The notes beneath the pieces are model-generated. The model saw nothing but the letters and a program-made list of their open reading frames with translations. It had not been told where the DNA came from and made no database searches. Both the position numbers and the translations under genes were made by a program. Positions 54,834 through 64,000 of a stretch of 64,000 nt of DNA are shown piece after piece. This stretch comes from an uncultured Bacteroidales bacterium (GTDB lineage: Bacteria; Bacteroidota; Bacteroidia; Bacteroidales; UBA932): assembly GCA_900546445.1 (NCBI GenBank), contig URCV01000002.1, positions 7,544 through 71,543 of the forward strand, in the 5' to 3' direction. The stretch's first letter is position 1, and each line of letters begins with the position of its first letter.

Positions 54834-56096
54834 TCATAGCGTCGAATAGGCTTCGGCGACCACGAAGTTGCTTCCTCCTATATATATAATGTCTTCATCG
54901 TTAGCGCTGTGCCGGGCCATTCGCACTGCTCGTCTTACGCTACTTTCTGCTTCACTCGCGGGACAGGCGATGAGTTCGAGTTCGGGCCTGTATTCTCGGA
55001 GCCTCCTATAAAGCTCGTCTACGGGAAGAGCCCTTTCTCCTGCTGGCGAACAGAGATAGTATCTGGCGTGAGCGGGCATTATCTTCGCTATGCTTTCCAA
55101 ATCCTTGTCTTTCATTATGCCGTATACGATGTGAAGTTTCCGACCGCTCTGCTCCAGCTGGTGGAAATTGTGGGCAAGTGCCTGTGGGTTATGCCCTATG
55201 TCGCATATCGTAAGAGGACGCTTCGAGATTATTTCCCATCTTCCGTGAAGGCCGCTGATCCGGGCCGTGTGGTTAATGGCTTCATAGTCAGGTGTTACGT
55301 GAAGCAGAGAAAGCGCGGCGAGGGATGTTCGTAGGTTGTCGCTCTGATACTCTCCGCTTAGGTCCATTTCCATAAGAGGAAGATGAGCTGTCACTTCGTC
55401 TGCGAAATAAAGATGGCATCGTACTTTTTCCGCCTTGTTTATAAAGACTCCCAGGGTTTCTTCGTCCTTTCCCCAGACGAGCGCAGGTGCTCCCGCCTTG
55501 AAGATTCCGGCTTTTTCCGCAGCTATGAGTTCACGGGTATTGCCCAGCATAGAACAATGGTCCAGCCCTATGCTCGTAATTACTGAAAGTTCCGGCTCGA
55601 TTATGTTAGTGGAGTCAAGCCTTCCTCCTAGCCCTGTTTCCACTACCGCTGCCTTTACTCCCACTTTCCCGAACCACCAGAGAGCGAGCCCTGTCGTTAT
55701 CTCGAAAAACGAAAGGCCTTTTATGGCATCTTCGTATTTTTCGAGAAAGTACATCACATCTTCTTTTGGAATCATCTCATAGTGGAGCCCTCCTGCGGGC
55801 GAGATGATTTTTATCCTTTCCCGAAAATCCAGAAGGTGAGGGGAGGTGTACAGGCCAATCGCTTCTCCGTCCTTCCGGGAAGCGGCGAGACCTACGGCTA
55901 TCATGCTGCTTACGGAGCCCTTTCCGTTAGTTCCTGCTACGTGGATGCATTTGTAATTCTTCCACGGGCTGCCTAACAGACGGTCGAATTCCCGCATTGA
56001 GTCGATACCGGCCTTATATGAAGCACCGGTAAATCCGACATTTTGTACGCTCGGGTGACGCTTGAAAATGTCTTCAATAATTTCCGCGTATTGCAT
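54834..56096 (-). CDS. folC: Folylpolyglutamate synthase / dihydrofolate synthase
   Basis: 420 residues. Mur-ligase P-loop HVAGTNGKGS (52-61), GLYTSPHL, ETGLGGRLDSTN and ITSIGLDHCSMLG are all intact. FolC adds glutamate to dihydropteroate and to folates. The -7 box TATTTTTG ends 7 bases before the ATG, so a near-leaderless mRNA is expected. It is divergent from the AIR-synthase-like gene by 42 bases. Confidence 0.94.
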   Translation of the reverse strand: MQYAEIIEDIFKRHPSVQNVGFTGASYKAGIDSMREFDRLLGSPWKNYKCIHVAGTNGKGSVSSMIAVGLAASRKDGEAIGLYTSPHLLDFRERIKIISPAGGLHYEMIPKEDVMYFLEKYEDAIKGLSFFEITTGLALWWFGKVGVKAAVVETGLGGRLDSTNIIEPELSVITSIGLDHCSMLGNTRELIAAEKAGIFKAGAPALVWGKDEETLGVFINKAEKVRCHLYFADEVTAHLPLMEMDLSGEYQSDNLRTSLAALSLLHVTPDYEAINHTARISGLHGRWEIISKRPLTICDIGHNPQALAHNFHQLEQSGRKLHIVYGIMKDKDLESIAKIMPAHARYYLCSPAGERALPVDELYRRLREYRPELELIACPASEAESSVRRAVRMARHSANDEDIIYIGGSNFVVAEAYSTL

Positions 56097-56103
56097 ACAA
56101 GTT

Positions 56104-56121
56104 CAAAAATAACTAATTTTG
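56104..56121. promoter_or_regulatory. Divergent promoter pair for folC (-) and the AIRS-like gene (+)
   Basis: TATTTTTG on the minus strand (56104-56111) and TAATTTTG on the plus strand (56114-56121) are 2 bases apart. The layout is base-for-base equivalent to 31229-31246. Confidence 0.65.
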
Positions 56122-56138
56122 GAAGATTTTAGAACAAA

Positions 56139-57119
56139 ATGGCTTTAATACCTTTCTTTTATTCGTCTTATGTTATAGATGGCTGCAATATGCCATCTAC
56201 GCCGGCAAGCCTGCTTGGCGATGATTCGCTTGAAACATATCCAAGCGTGGTTGACGAGACTTTAGATCCCGCTCCCGGTGGCTATCATTTCGACGAGACT
56301 AAGGTGGACGACTACCTTAAGGCGTTGAGTAAGAAAAAGTTCTCATTTGAATTGCCATATGCGGCCTCTTATGCCAGATGCCAATTGGCCTATGCCCTGA
56401 CGGATGCCCTGTGGAAGAAGGGGAAGTTCCTGCTAGAGGACTTGTCCCTGATTGCGAAGGTAGATTGGCAAGTGGACGAGCTGGGAAGCGGCGCGGCTTT
56501 GTATAGCGCCTGCGAGAGCGCGGCCGAATTGGCCTCGGACATGGATATTCCGATTAAGGACAGGGAGTTGCGCGAAGGACCGCGTTCCATATCGTTCGAT
56601 GTGCTGGGGCCGAAACCGGGCAGAATGATAGGCGACAAGCTGGTGGACGACCCGGATAGTTGGATTATCTATATGCCTTTCGATACCGACGAGCTGCATC
56701 TGGGTGATTCTGCACTTAGTGCGGCACTTGGCCTGAGCGGAGGTATGGCGCCGAAGATGGAGGACCCGGATTATTTTATGGACTGCTTCGAGGTGGTGAG
56801 GGAACTGGTCGAGGATGGCATTCTTCTAAGCGGAGTGTCCGTGAAGAGGGGAGGAATGGTGGCGGCGCTGGATTCTATGGTTTCGCCTTTGGTGGGGGCT
56901 GAAGTGAACATTTCCGATTTGAAGAGGGCATATCCTTCGTCCGATGTGGTGAGAATCCTGTTTTCGGAGGTGCCTGGAGTCATATTCCAGATCAACGATT
57001 CGGATTACGATTATCTCGATGCGGAATTGCTGCTTCAGGATGTGATGTATTTCCCGCTGGGCCATCCGGTGCGCAGAAAGGGAAAGGTAGGTGCGATTTT
57101 AGATTCGCTTATAAGATAG
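56139..57119 (+). CDS. AIR synthase/PurL-like C-terminal domain protein, function unknown
   Basis: 326 residues, no signal peptide. The C-terminal half (CFEVVRELVEDGILLSGVSV, then RGGMVAALDSMVSP) resembles the AIR synthase C-terminal domain of PurL, PurM and HypE, where this region reads roughly DVSEGGLL. Here the usual Asp is replaced (GVSVKRGG) and the protein lacks the glutaminase and the first PurL half. A degenerate or regulatory FGAM-synthase relative is likely. It is monocistronic with its own promoter 17 bases before the ATG. Function cannot be assigned. Confidence 0.55.
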   Translation: MALIPFFYSSYVIDGCNMPSTPASLLGDDSLETYPSVVDETLDPAPGGYHFDETKVDDYLKALSKKKFSFELPYAASYARCQLAYALTDALWKKGKFLLEDLSLIAKVDWQVDELGSGAALYSACESAAELASDMDIPIKDRELREGPRSISFDVLGPKPGRMIGDKLVDDPDSWIIYMPFDTDELHLGDSALSAALGLSGGMAPKMEDPDYFMDCFEVVRELVEDGILLSGVSVKRGGMVAALDSMVSPLVGAEVNISDLKRAYPSSDVVRILFSEVPGVIFQINDSDYDYLDAELLLQDVMYFPLGHPVRRKGKVGAILDSLIR

Positions 57120-57142
57120 TTGCTTAAGTGCGGATTTTTTCG

Positions 57143-57150
57143 TATCTTCG
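57143..57150 (+). promoter_or_regulatory. -7 box of ppdK
   Basis: TATCTTCG, one base off TAnnTTTG, with TTG (57120-57122) 20 bases upstream. The leader is about 47 bases and A+T-rich. Confidence 0.5.
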
Positions 57151-57200
57151 TGACCTTTGTGAAATTGACTTGAAAACAATATAATTATATAAATAAAGTT

Positions 57201-59927
57201 ATGACAGAAATTAAAAAGAGAGTCTATTGCTTCGGAGGTAAAACCGCAGAGGGCGATGGATCTATGAGAGAGCTCCTGGGTGGAAAGGGAGCTAACCTTG
57301 CCGAGATGAGCAAGTTAGGGATGCCGGTTCCGGCTGGTTTCACTATTACTACAGAGTGTTGTGCTGAGTACTATGCTCTCGGAGGTGGCTATTCAGACGC
57401 ACTTAAGGCAGAAGTGGCTAAGGCTATGGAAGCTACTGAGGCCATTATGGGTAAGAAGTTCGGCGATGAAAATGATCCTCTTCTCGTAAGCTGTCGTTCA
57501 GGCGCTCGCAGCAGTATGCCTGGTATGATGGATACTATCCTTAACATCGGTCTTTGTTCAGCTACCCTTCCTGGTATGATCAAGAAGACAGGTAACCCTC
57601 GTTTCGTATACGATGCTTACCGTCGTCTCATTATGATGTACTCGGACGTGGTCATGGAGAAGGCAGAAGGCATCGAGCCTGCTGATGGACAGGGTATTCG
57701 TCAGCAGCTTGACCGTATGATGCAGGAACTTAAAGAGGCTAAGGGCTATAAGTCGGATACCGATATCACTGCAGAGGAGCTCAAGGAACTTTGCGACAAA
57801 TTCAAGGTGCGCGTTAAGGAAGTTCTCGGAGTGGAATTCCCTGATAGTGCAGAGGCTCAGCTTTGGGGCTCTATCGGCGGTGTGTTCAAGAGCTGGAACG
57901 GAAAACGTGCCATCGCTTACCGTCGCATCGAGAAAATTCCGGATGATTGGGGTACGGCAGTAAACGTACAGTCTATGGTATTCGGTAATATGGGTCCTAC
58001 TTCTGCTACGGGTGTGGCATTCAGCCGTAACCCTGCTACAGGTGATAACAAGTTCTACGGTGAGTGGCTCATCAACGCTCAGGGCGAGGACGTCGTAGCA
58101 GGTATCCGTACACCTAACCCTCTTAATGAGGCTACGAAGACCGATCATAATAAGAACCTCGAGAGCCTTGAAAAGGCTATGCCTGAGGTTTATGCAGAGC
58201 TCGACGGCATCAGAAAGCGTCTCGAGGAACACTTCCACGACATGCAGGACATCGAGTTCACCATCCAGGATAAGAAACTCTATATGTTGCAGTGCCGTAT
58301 CGGCAAGCGTACAGGTATCGCTGCCCTCCGTATGGCTATGGATATGCTCGACGAGGGTATGATCGATGAGAAGACCGCTGTTCTTCGCGTTTCTCCTTCT
58401 CAGCTCGACGAGATCCTTCACCCTATCCTCGACCCTGCTTCAGAGAAGAAGGCTACCATTATAGCAAAGGGTCTTCCTGCATCTCCGGGTGGAGCGGTAG
58501 GTACTATCGTCTTCACTTCAGAGGCTGCTATGGAAGCTGCCGCTAAGGGACAGAAGACCATCCTTATCCGTGAGGAGACATCTCCTGAGGATATTGAGGG
58601 TATGCGTGCTTCTGCAGGTATCCTTACCACACGCGGAGGTATGACCTCTCACGCCGCTCTCGTGGCTCGTGGTTGGGGTAAGTGCTGCATCGTAGGCTGC
58701 GAGGCTATGAAGATCGACTTCGAGAACAAGTGCGTATCTTTCGCAGGAAGCGACGCAGTATATAAGGAAGGCGATTGGCTCTCTCTTAACGGAGCCAAGG
58801 GTGCTGTCTATGCAGGCAAGATCGATACTATGGACGCATCTGAGAACCCTCTCTTCATTAAGTTTATGAACATCGTGGACAAGTACCGTCGTCTCGGCAT
58901 CCGCGCTAACGCAGATACACCGGAAGATGCACAGCGTGCACTTCAGTTCGGCGCCGAGGGTATCGGTCTGTTCCGTATCGAGCATATGTTCTACGGAAAG
59001 AACAGCGAAACACCGCTTTCTAAACTCCGTAAGATGATTATGTGCAACACTGACGAGGAGCGTAGAGAAGCTCTTTCTGAGCTCGAGCCATTCATCAAGG
59101 CTTCAGTAAAGGCTACACTCCGCGTTATGGATGGCAAGCCGGTAGTATTCCGTCTTCTTGACCCACCTCTTCACGAGTTCGTTCCTAAGAGCGAGGACAA
59201 GAGAGCAGAATTGGCATCGGATCTGGGCATCTCAGTAGAGGAAGTGGACAAGAGAGGTGAGAACCTTCACGAAATCAACCCTATGATGGGCCACCGTGGA
59301 GTTCGTCTGCATGTCACATATCCGCTTATCGCCGAGACACAGTATCGTGCCATTTTCACTGCAACTGCAGAACTTCAGAAAGAGGGACTTCACCCTATGC
59401 CTGAAATCATGATTCCTGTTACCGTATCGGCTCGCGAGCTTGAGTTCCAGAAATCTCACTGCGAGAAGATTCGTCACGAGGTGGAAGGACTTACAGGCCA
59501 GACCATCAAGTACCAATTCGGTACTATGATCGAGATTCCTCGTGCTGCTCTTACAGCAGACCGTATGGCTCGTACTGCACAGTTCTTCTCGTTCGGTACT
59601 AACGACCTTACTCAGATGACCTTCGGCTTCTCACGTGACGACGTAGGTACATTTATGGGTGACTATCTCGGAAACAAGATTCTCGATGCAGATCCATTCC
59701 AGACCATCGACGTCAAGGGTGTGGGCCGTCTCGTAGAGCACGGAATCACGGCAGGTCGCAGCAAGCGCCCTGAGCTTATGTGTGGTGTCTGCGGTGAGCA
59801 CGGTGGAGATCCGGATTCTATCTCATTCTTCAATAAGATAGGTCTTGACTATGTGAGCTGCTCTCCATTCCGCGTACCGATCGCAAGACTCGCAGCTGCT
59901 CAGGCAGCTATCAAGCAGAACGACTAA
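57201..59927 (+). CDS. ppdK: Pyruvate, phosphate dikinase
   Basis: 908 residues. N-terminal ATP-grasp domain (GGKGANLAEM, about 28-37), the phosphohistidine domain with GGMTSHAALVARGWGK (H484), and a C-terminal TIM barrel with FRIEHMF and the catalytic cysteine in LMCGVCGEHGG. It interconverts pyruvate, ATP and Pi with PEP, AMP and PPi in central carbon metabolism. Codon use is uniform, like ompA and groEL, indicating high expression. It stands alone and ends at a strong terminator. Confidence 0.96.
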   Translation: MTEIKKRVYCFGGKTAEGDGSMRELLGGKGANLAEMSKLGMPVPAGFTITTECCAEYYALGGGYSDALKAEVAKAMEATEAIMGKKFGDENDPLLVSCRSGARSSMPGMMDTILNIGLCSATLPGMIKKTGNPRFVYDAYRRLIMMYSDVVMEKAEGIEPADGQGIRQQLDRMMQELKEAKGYKSDTDITAEELKELCDKFKVRVKEVLGVEFPDSAEAQLWGSIGGVFKSWNGKRAIAYRRIEKIPDDWGTAVNVQSMVFGNMGPTSATGVAFSRNPATGDNKFYGEWLINAQGEDVVAGIRTPNPLNEATKTDHNKNLESLEKAMPEVYAELDGIRKRLEEHFHDMQDIEFTIQDKKLYMLQCRIGKRTGIAALRMAMDMLDEGMIDEKTAVLRVSPSQLDEILHPILDPASEKKATIIAKGLPASPGGAVGTIVFTSEAAMEAAAKGQKTILIREETSPEDIEGMRASAGILTTRGGMTSHAALVARGWGKCCIVGCEAMKIDFENKCVSFAGSDAVYKEGDWLSLNGAKGAVYAGKIDTMDASENPLFIKFMNIVDKYRRLGIRANADTPEDAQRALQFGAEGIGLFRIEHMFYGKNSETPLSKLRKMIMCNTDEERREALSELEPFIKASVKATLRVMDGKPVVFRLLDPPLHEFVPKSEDKRAELASDLGISVEEVDKRGENLHEINPMMGHRGVRLHVTYPLIAETQYRAIFTATAELQKEGLHPMPEIMIPVTVSARELEFQKSHCEKIRHEVEGLTGQTIKYQFGTMIEIPRAALTADRMARTAQFFSFGTNDLTQMTFGFSRDDVGTFMGDYLGNKILDADPFQTIDVKGVGRLVEHGITAGRSKRPELMCGVCGEHGGDPDSISFFNKIGLDYVSCSPFRVPIARLAAAQAAIKQND

Positions 59928-59948
59928 TTCTAAGTCAAGTATATATGA

Positions 59949-59983
59949 AAAGCCCGGTTGGATGTTTCCAATCGGGCTTTTTC
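59949..59983. terminator. Bidirectional terminator between ppdK and glyA
   Basis: AAAGCCCGGTTGGA (59949-59962) pairs with TCCAATCGGGCTTT (59967-59980) with one G-T; A-run on the left and T-run on the right allow use in both directions. Confidence 0.88.
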
Positions 59984-60003
59984 GTCGTTTAAATAATTAT
60001 TGT

Positions 60004-61338
60004 TTATTGATATGCGTTCAATGGTTTGCCTTCGGTGAGTGCGTGAACCCTTTCCTTAACGGATGCCAATTTGGCCAAGTGCTCCGGTGCGTCGATGGAA
60101 GCGCTGGCCTTCGCCTGTGGGTCTAGCCATTTGGCAGCAGAGCACAGTACCTCGTCTATAAGGTTCACGATTTCCAGCATTTCCTCTTCCTTGAAACCTC
60201 TGGTGGTAACTGCCGGAGTGCCAATTCTAAGGCCCGACGTGAGGAATGGGCTTCGGGTGTCGAATGGAACCATATTCTTGTTGACCGTGATGTCGGCCCT
60301 GCCAAGTTCTCTCTCTGCCACTTTTCCGCAGAGGTTGCTGAACTTACCACGCAAGTCGATGAGCATAAGGTGGTTGTCGGTTCCGTCGCTGACTAATTTG
60401 TAGCCCTTGTCGATGAACGCGTGAGCCATCATCTGAGCGTTTGATACGACTTGCATTTGGTATTTGGTGAAATCTTCCTGAAGAGCCTCGTAGAAGGCTA
60501 CGGCCTTACCCGCGATTACGTGCTCAAGCGGTCCGCCTTGGATTCCCGGGAATACATAGCTGTCGAGAACTTGGCTCATCATCTTGACTTCGCCCTTAGG
60601 TGTGGTCCTGCCTTGTGGGTCAGGAAAGTCTTGGCCCATAAGGATAATTCCTCCGCGTGGTCCACGAAGAGTCTTGTGGGTGGTGGAGGTCACGATGTGG
60701 GCGTAGCGAACAGGGTTGTTAAGGAGTCCTGCTGCGATAAGACCCGCGGTGTGCGCCATATCTATCCACAGAATGGCTCCCACTTCGTCTGCGATTTTCC
60801 TCATTCTCTCATAATCCCACTCTCTGGAATAGGCAGATGCTCCTCCGATGATGAGTTTCGGATGGCAGGCACGTGCGGTTTCCTCCATCTTGTCGTAGTC
60901 GATTCGGCCGGTACTTTTATCCAGACCGTAAGGAATCGCCTTGTATAGAATACCTGAAGTGTTTACCGGAGAGCCGTGCGTAAGGTGACCTCCCATACTC
61001 AGGTCCAATCCCATAAAACAGTCTCCCGGGTGAAGTACGGCCATCGTGACTGCCATATTCGCCTGCGCGCCTGAGTGCGGCTGAACATTTGCCCAGCACG
61101 CCCCATACAGGGCCTTCAGTCTGTCTATGGCCAATTGCTCTATCTTGTCCACTACCTCGCATCCGCCATAGTACCTTTTACCGGGATAGCCTTCTGCGTA
61201 TTTGTTAGTGCAGACGGATCCCATAGCCTTGAGGACTTCGTCGCTGACATAGTTTTCGGACGCTATCAGCTCCAATCCTTCCATCTGGCGTTTTTTCTCG
61301 CTTTCGATAAGTTCAAAAATTTGCTTGTCTTGTTTCAT
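60004..61338 (-). CDS. glyA: Serine hydroxymethyltransferase
   Basis: 444 residues from [12 protein letters not shown] at 61338; a frame extended to 61524 crosses the promoter boxes and the divergent gene and is rejected. The PLP lysine is K222 in [15 protein letters not shown], with the [12 protein letters not shown] and HLTHGSPV motifs. It converts serine and THF to glycine and 5,10-methylene-THF, the main one-carbon source that feeds FolD. Its C-terminus is slightly longer than typical. Confidence 0.96.
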   Translation of the reverse strand: MKQDKQIFELIESEKKRQMEGLELIASENYVSDEVLKAMGSVCTNKYAEGYPGKRYYGGCEVVDKIEQLAIDRLKALYGACWANVQPHSGAQANMAVTMAVLHPGDCFMGLDLSMGGHLTHGSPVNTSGILYKAIPYGLDKSTGRIDYDKMEETARACHPKLIIGGASAYSREWDYERMRKIADEVGAILWIDMAHTAGLIAAGLLNNPVRYAHIVTSTTHKTLRGPRGGIILMGQDFPDPQGRTTPKGEVKMMSQVLDSYVFPGIQGGPLEHVIAGKAVAFYEALQEDFTKYQMQVVSNAQMMAHAFIDKGYKLVSDGTDNHLMLIDLRGKFSNLCGKVAERELGRADITVNKNMVPFDTRSPFLTSGLRIGTPAVTTRGFKEEEMLEIVNLIDEVLCSAAKWLDPQAKASASIDAPEHLAKLASVKERVHALTEGKPLNAYQ

Positions 61339-61378
61339 GGCTATACTATATATAATATATGTGTAAATTATGTTAAGG

Positions 61379-61406
61379 CAAATGTACGCAAAAAGTGCTA
61401 CATTTG
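61379..61406. promoter_or_regulatory. Divergent promoter pair for glyA (-) and the trmH-like gene (+)
   Basis: TACATTTG appears on both strands, minus at 61379-61386 and plus at 61399-61406, 12 bases apart, forming an inverted repeat. The plus box ends 4 bases before the ATG at 61411. Confidence 0.68.
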
Positions 61407-61410
61407 TTTT

Positions 61411-61938
61411 ATGAAAGATAGAAAACTTTTGAATAGTGAGTTGGGGCGCGTGAAGCCTCAGGAATATAGGGAACTCCCGGAGTCGGGTCTCGTATTGGTA
61501 CTCGACAATGTCCGCAGTGCACATAATATAGGTAGCGCGTTCAGAACATCAGACGCCTTTAAGGTGGACAAGGTATTTCTTTGCGGCATCTGCGCATGTC
61601 CACCGAGCGCCGAGATTCACAAATCTGCTCTCGGAGCAGAGGACAGCGTGCCGTGGGAGCATTGGCAGGAAACCATAGAACTGGTCAGGCACCTGAAGGC
61701 GGTCGGCTATAAGGTAGTGTCGGTCGAGCAGACGGTGGATTCGGTGTCGCTGGAGAAATTCGCGTCCGCAGAAGGCGAGAAGTACGCATTCGTCTTCGGA
61801 AACGAGGTGGACGGAGTGTCGCAGGAGGTGGTGGACGAGTCGGATTTCGTGTTGGAGATTCCGCAGTTCGGCACCAAGCATTCCCTTAATGTCAGCGTGT
61901 CGGTAGGAGTGGTATTGTGGCAGGCGCGTCGCTTCTGA
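61411..61938 (+). CDS. SPOUT-family RNA 2'-O-methyltransferase (TrmH-like), short
   Basis: 175 residues from [14 protein letters not shown]. Motif 1 is [16 protein letters not shown] (33-48), motif 2 FGNEVDGVS and motif 3 [17 protein letters not shown]. It has the catalytic domain without the extra N-terminal domain, as in TrmH-type tRNA Gm18 methyltransferases; the target is not certain. The -7 box leaves only 4 bases before the ATG, so the mRNA should be leaderless. The stop codon lies inside the palindrome that precedes groES. Confidence 0.88.
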   Translation: MKDRKLLNSELGRVKPQEYRELPESGLVLVLDNVRSAHNIGSAFRTSDAFKVDKVFLCGICACPPSAEIHKSALGAEDSVPWEHWQETIELVRHLKAVGYKVVSVEQTVDSVSLEKFASAEGEKYAFVFGNEVDGVSQEVVDESDFVLEIPQFGTKHSLNVSVSVGVVLWQARRF

Positions 61939-61951
61939 CAATTTGTCAGTG
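61935..61951. promoter_or_regulatory. Palindromic chaperone motif upstream of groES
   Basis: CTGACAA-T-TTGTCAG (61935-61949) is a perfect inverted repeat around one base. CAATTTGTCAGTG (61939-61951) is identical to 18037-18049 before grpE. CAGTG...CACTG follows at 61947-61969. No TAnnTTTG box lies between here and groES. It overlaps the stop codon of the preceding gene. Confidence 0.55.
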
Positions 61952-62017
61952 GTATGGACATTGCACTGATTATGGTCGAAGCCTGATTGGCAAATAAAGA
62001 TTAAAAAATATATTATT

Positions 62018-63912
<1,895 letters not shown>

Positions 63913-63945
63913 TATTGAAAATATTTTAAAATTTTCTTAAAAAAT

Positions 63946-63976
63946 TTTGGTATTATCAAATTAATTACTACCTTTG
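63946..63976 (+). promoter_or_regulatory. Strong promoter for a gene beyond the window
   Basis: TTTG (63946-63949), 19-base spacer, TACCTTTG (63969-63976), then CAATCCC, nearly the same start region as rplS (CAGTCCC). Confidence 0.82.
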
Positions 63977-63979
63977 CAA

Positions 63980-64000
63980 TCCCGTTTGAAACGAACGGGA
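63980..64000 (+). other. Hairpin at the start of the next transcript
   Basis: TCCCGTT (63980-63986) pairs perfectly with AACGGGA (63994-64000) over loop TGAAACG. It would form at the very 5' end of the RNA made from the promoter at 63946. The window ends here. Confidence 0.55.

Noticed and set aside
61339..61524. 62-codon N-terminal extension of glyA
   Set aside because: It crosses the divergent promoters and the trmH-like gene; the normal GlyA start is at 61338.

Overview
The window is a gene-dense piece of chromosome from a member of the Bacteroidota, almost certainly order Bacteroidales. The grounds are a complete Bat (aerotolerance) operon, a TamB/DUF490 giant protein, TPR and LolA-like envelope genes, an AraC-controlled TolC/HlyD/ABC-2 exporter, start sites without obvious Shine-Dalgarno sequences, and many promoters of the Bacteroidota type (-7 box TAnnTTTG, in the best cases with TTTG 19 nt upstream). 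Genus cannot be fixed from sequence alone. I find about 55 protein genes, one tRNA, no rRNA, no CRISPR array and no intact insertion sequence or prophage.

Layout. (1) 1-10028: tail of a recQ gene, then a six-gene minus-strand operon tamB-methyltransferase-folB-mtaB-MBL hydrolase-dcp with overlaps of 4-8 bases. (2) 10074-12626: tsaD and an FAD oxidoreductase, joined stop-to-start. (3) 12627-15006: the one accessory-looking stretch. It holds a repeat- and hairpin-rich non-coding block, a HigB-like toxin with an antitoxin fused to an ImmA/IrrE-type zinc peptidase, a 27-base copy of part of the neighbouring ABC-F gene, a Phe-rich mini-ORF and a strong terminator. (4) 15007-20435: ABC-F protein, nucleoside kinase, grpE-dnaJ, rplS with a tRNA-Arg 6 bases behind it. 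(5) 20471-26381: araC regulator divergent from a four-gene efflux operon that has no ATPase gene. (6) 26575-31210: folD, cysS-xth, aroE-trmH. (7) 31294-34151: four-gene envelope operon of unknown function built around TM2-like membrane hairpins. (8) 34084-44495: nine-gene minus-strand operon exbB-exbD-tonB-rluB-era-parC-aroK-recJ-lysS. (9) 44548-53373: truA and the divergent Bat operon (moxR, DUF58, membrane protein, batA, batB, batC, fused batD-batE). (10) 53454-63912: ompA, folC, an orphan AIR-synthase-like gene, ppdK, glyA, trmH-like gene, groES-groEL. The window closes on a strong promoter for a gene outside it.

Functions that belong together: one-carbon/folate metabolism is represented by folB, folC, folD and glyA at four separate places. 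tRNA/rRNA modification recurs (mtaB, tsaD, truA, rluB, two SPOUT methyltransferases, an RsmI-like methyltransferase). Protein folding is covered by grpE-dnaJ and groESL, whose upstream regions share a 13-base sequence inside a palindrome and lack the usual -7 box.

Most interesting signals: five divergent gene pairs are served by back-to-back TAnnTTTG boxes whose spacing takes only two values, 2 or 12-13 nt, about one helical turn apart. Several of these promoters place the -7 box only 4-7 bases before the start codon, which predicts leaderless mRNAs for folD, a trmH-like gene, the ABC-F gene, tamB and folC. The four-gene TM2 operon and the rearranged higBA/ABC-F boundary are the best candidates for undescribed biology.
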